DNA of 32,244 nucleotides from Methylobacter sp. Lineage in GTDB: Bacteria > Pseudomonadota > Gammaproteobacteria > Methylococcales > Methylomonadaceae. The DNA lies in contig JADHTX010000005.1 in assembly GCA_016784875.1 (NCBI GenBank), positions 1 to 32,244 of the forward strand, in the 5' to 3' direction. A model generated the notes under the pieces. The model ran no database searches and was not told where the DNA came from. It saw nothing but the letters and a program-made list of their open reading frames with translations. A program made the translations under genes and the position numbers. Positions 32,110 to 32,244 of the stretch are shown here, in pieces; positions within the stretch are counted from its first letter, which is position 1; each line of letters opens with the position of its first letter.

Positions 32110-32244
32110 ATACTTCGCCCGGCCACGGTTGCGGATTCCTAGCGGCTGATTTTATGCCGATAGCCGCGTTGCTGAAACAGTTTCATAGCTTGCTATGCGC
32201 CTGTTTCAGCGCCTTGCTATCGACAAAAATCAACTCGCTATCAT
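32110..32244 (+). mobile_element. MITE-like foldback repeat, copy 3 (truncated by the window edge)
   Basis: 135 bp visible, same orientation as copy 1. Two differences from copy 1 over that length. Confidence 0.85.

Overview
The window looks like ordinary gammaproteobacterial chromosome. It may be a Methylococcales-type methanotroph, but that lineage guess rests only on protein flavour and was not tested. Gene blocks in order: (1) feoA(5'-truncated)-feoB-feoC ferrous iron uptake; (2) uvrA (minus strand), divergent from a YajR-like MFS transporter, then ssb; (3) two minus-strand signalling genes, a PAS-PAS-GGDEF-EAL protein and a CheB-CheR-PAS fusion; (4) nqrABCDEF plus nqrM (Na+-translocating NADH:quinone oxidoreductase); (5) a CBS-domain protein and sbcB (exonuclease I); (6) the conserved metY(tRNA-fMet)-rimP-nusA-infB-rbfA-truB-rpsO-pnp block; (7) a small uncharacterised ORF. 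The most interesting non-genic signal is a 162-bp, almost fully self-complementary repeat with imperfect terminal inverted repeats (ATACTTCGC...GCGAAGTAT). It occurs three times: 5899-6060, 10603-10764 inverted, and 32110-window end, truncated. The copies are about 97-99% identical, and a difference between copies is a compensatory change in the central hairpin. One copy abuts the stop codon of the CheB-CheR gene. Other points are an N-terminal duplicated extension on NqrC, an nqrM separated from nqrF by a strong terminator with no apbE between them, tandem terminators in the metY-rimP leader, and a long perfect hairpin between rpsO and pnp. Several ORF-track starts (nqrA, rimP, nusA, infB, MFS) are over-extended, and corrected starts are given. 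I did not find a CRISPR array, a defence island, or a clearly new multi-gene system.
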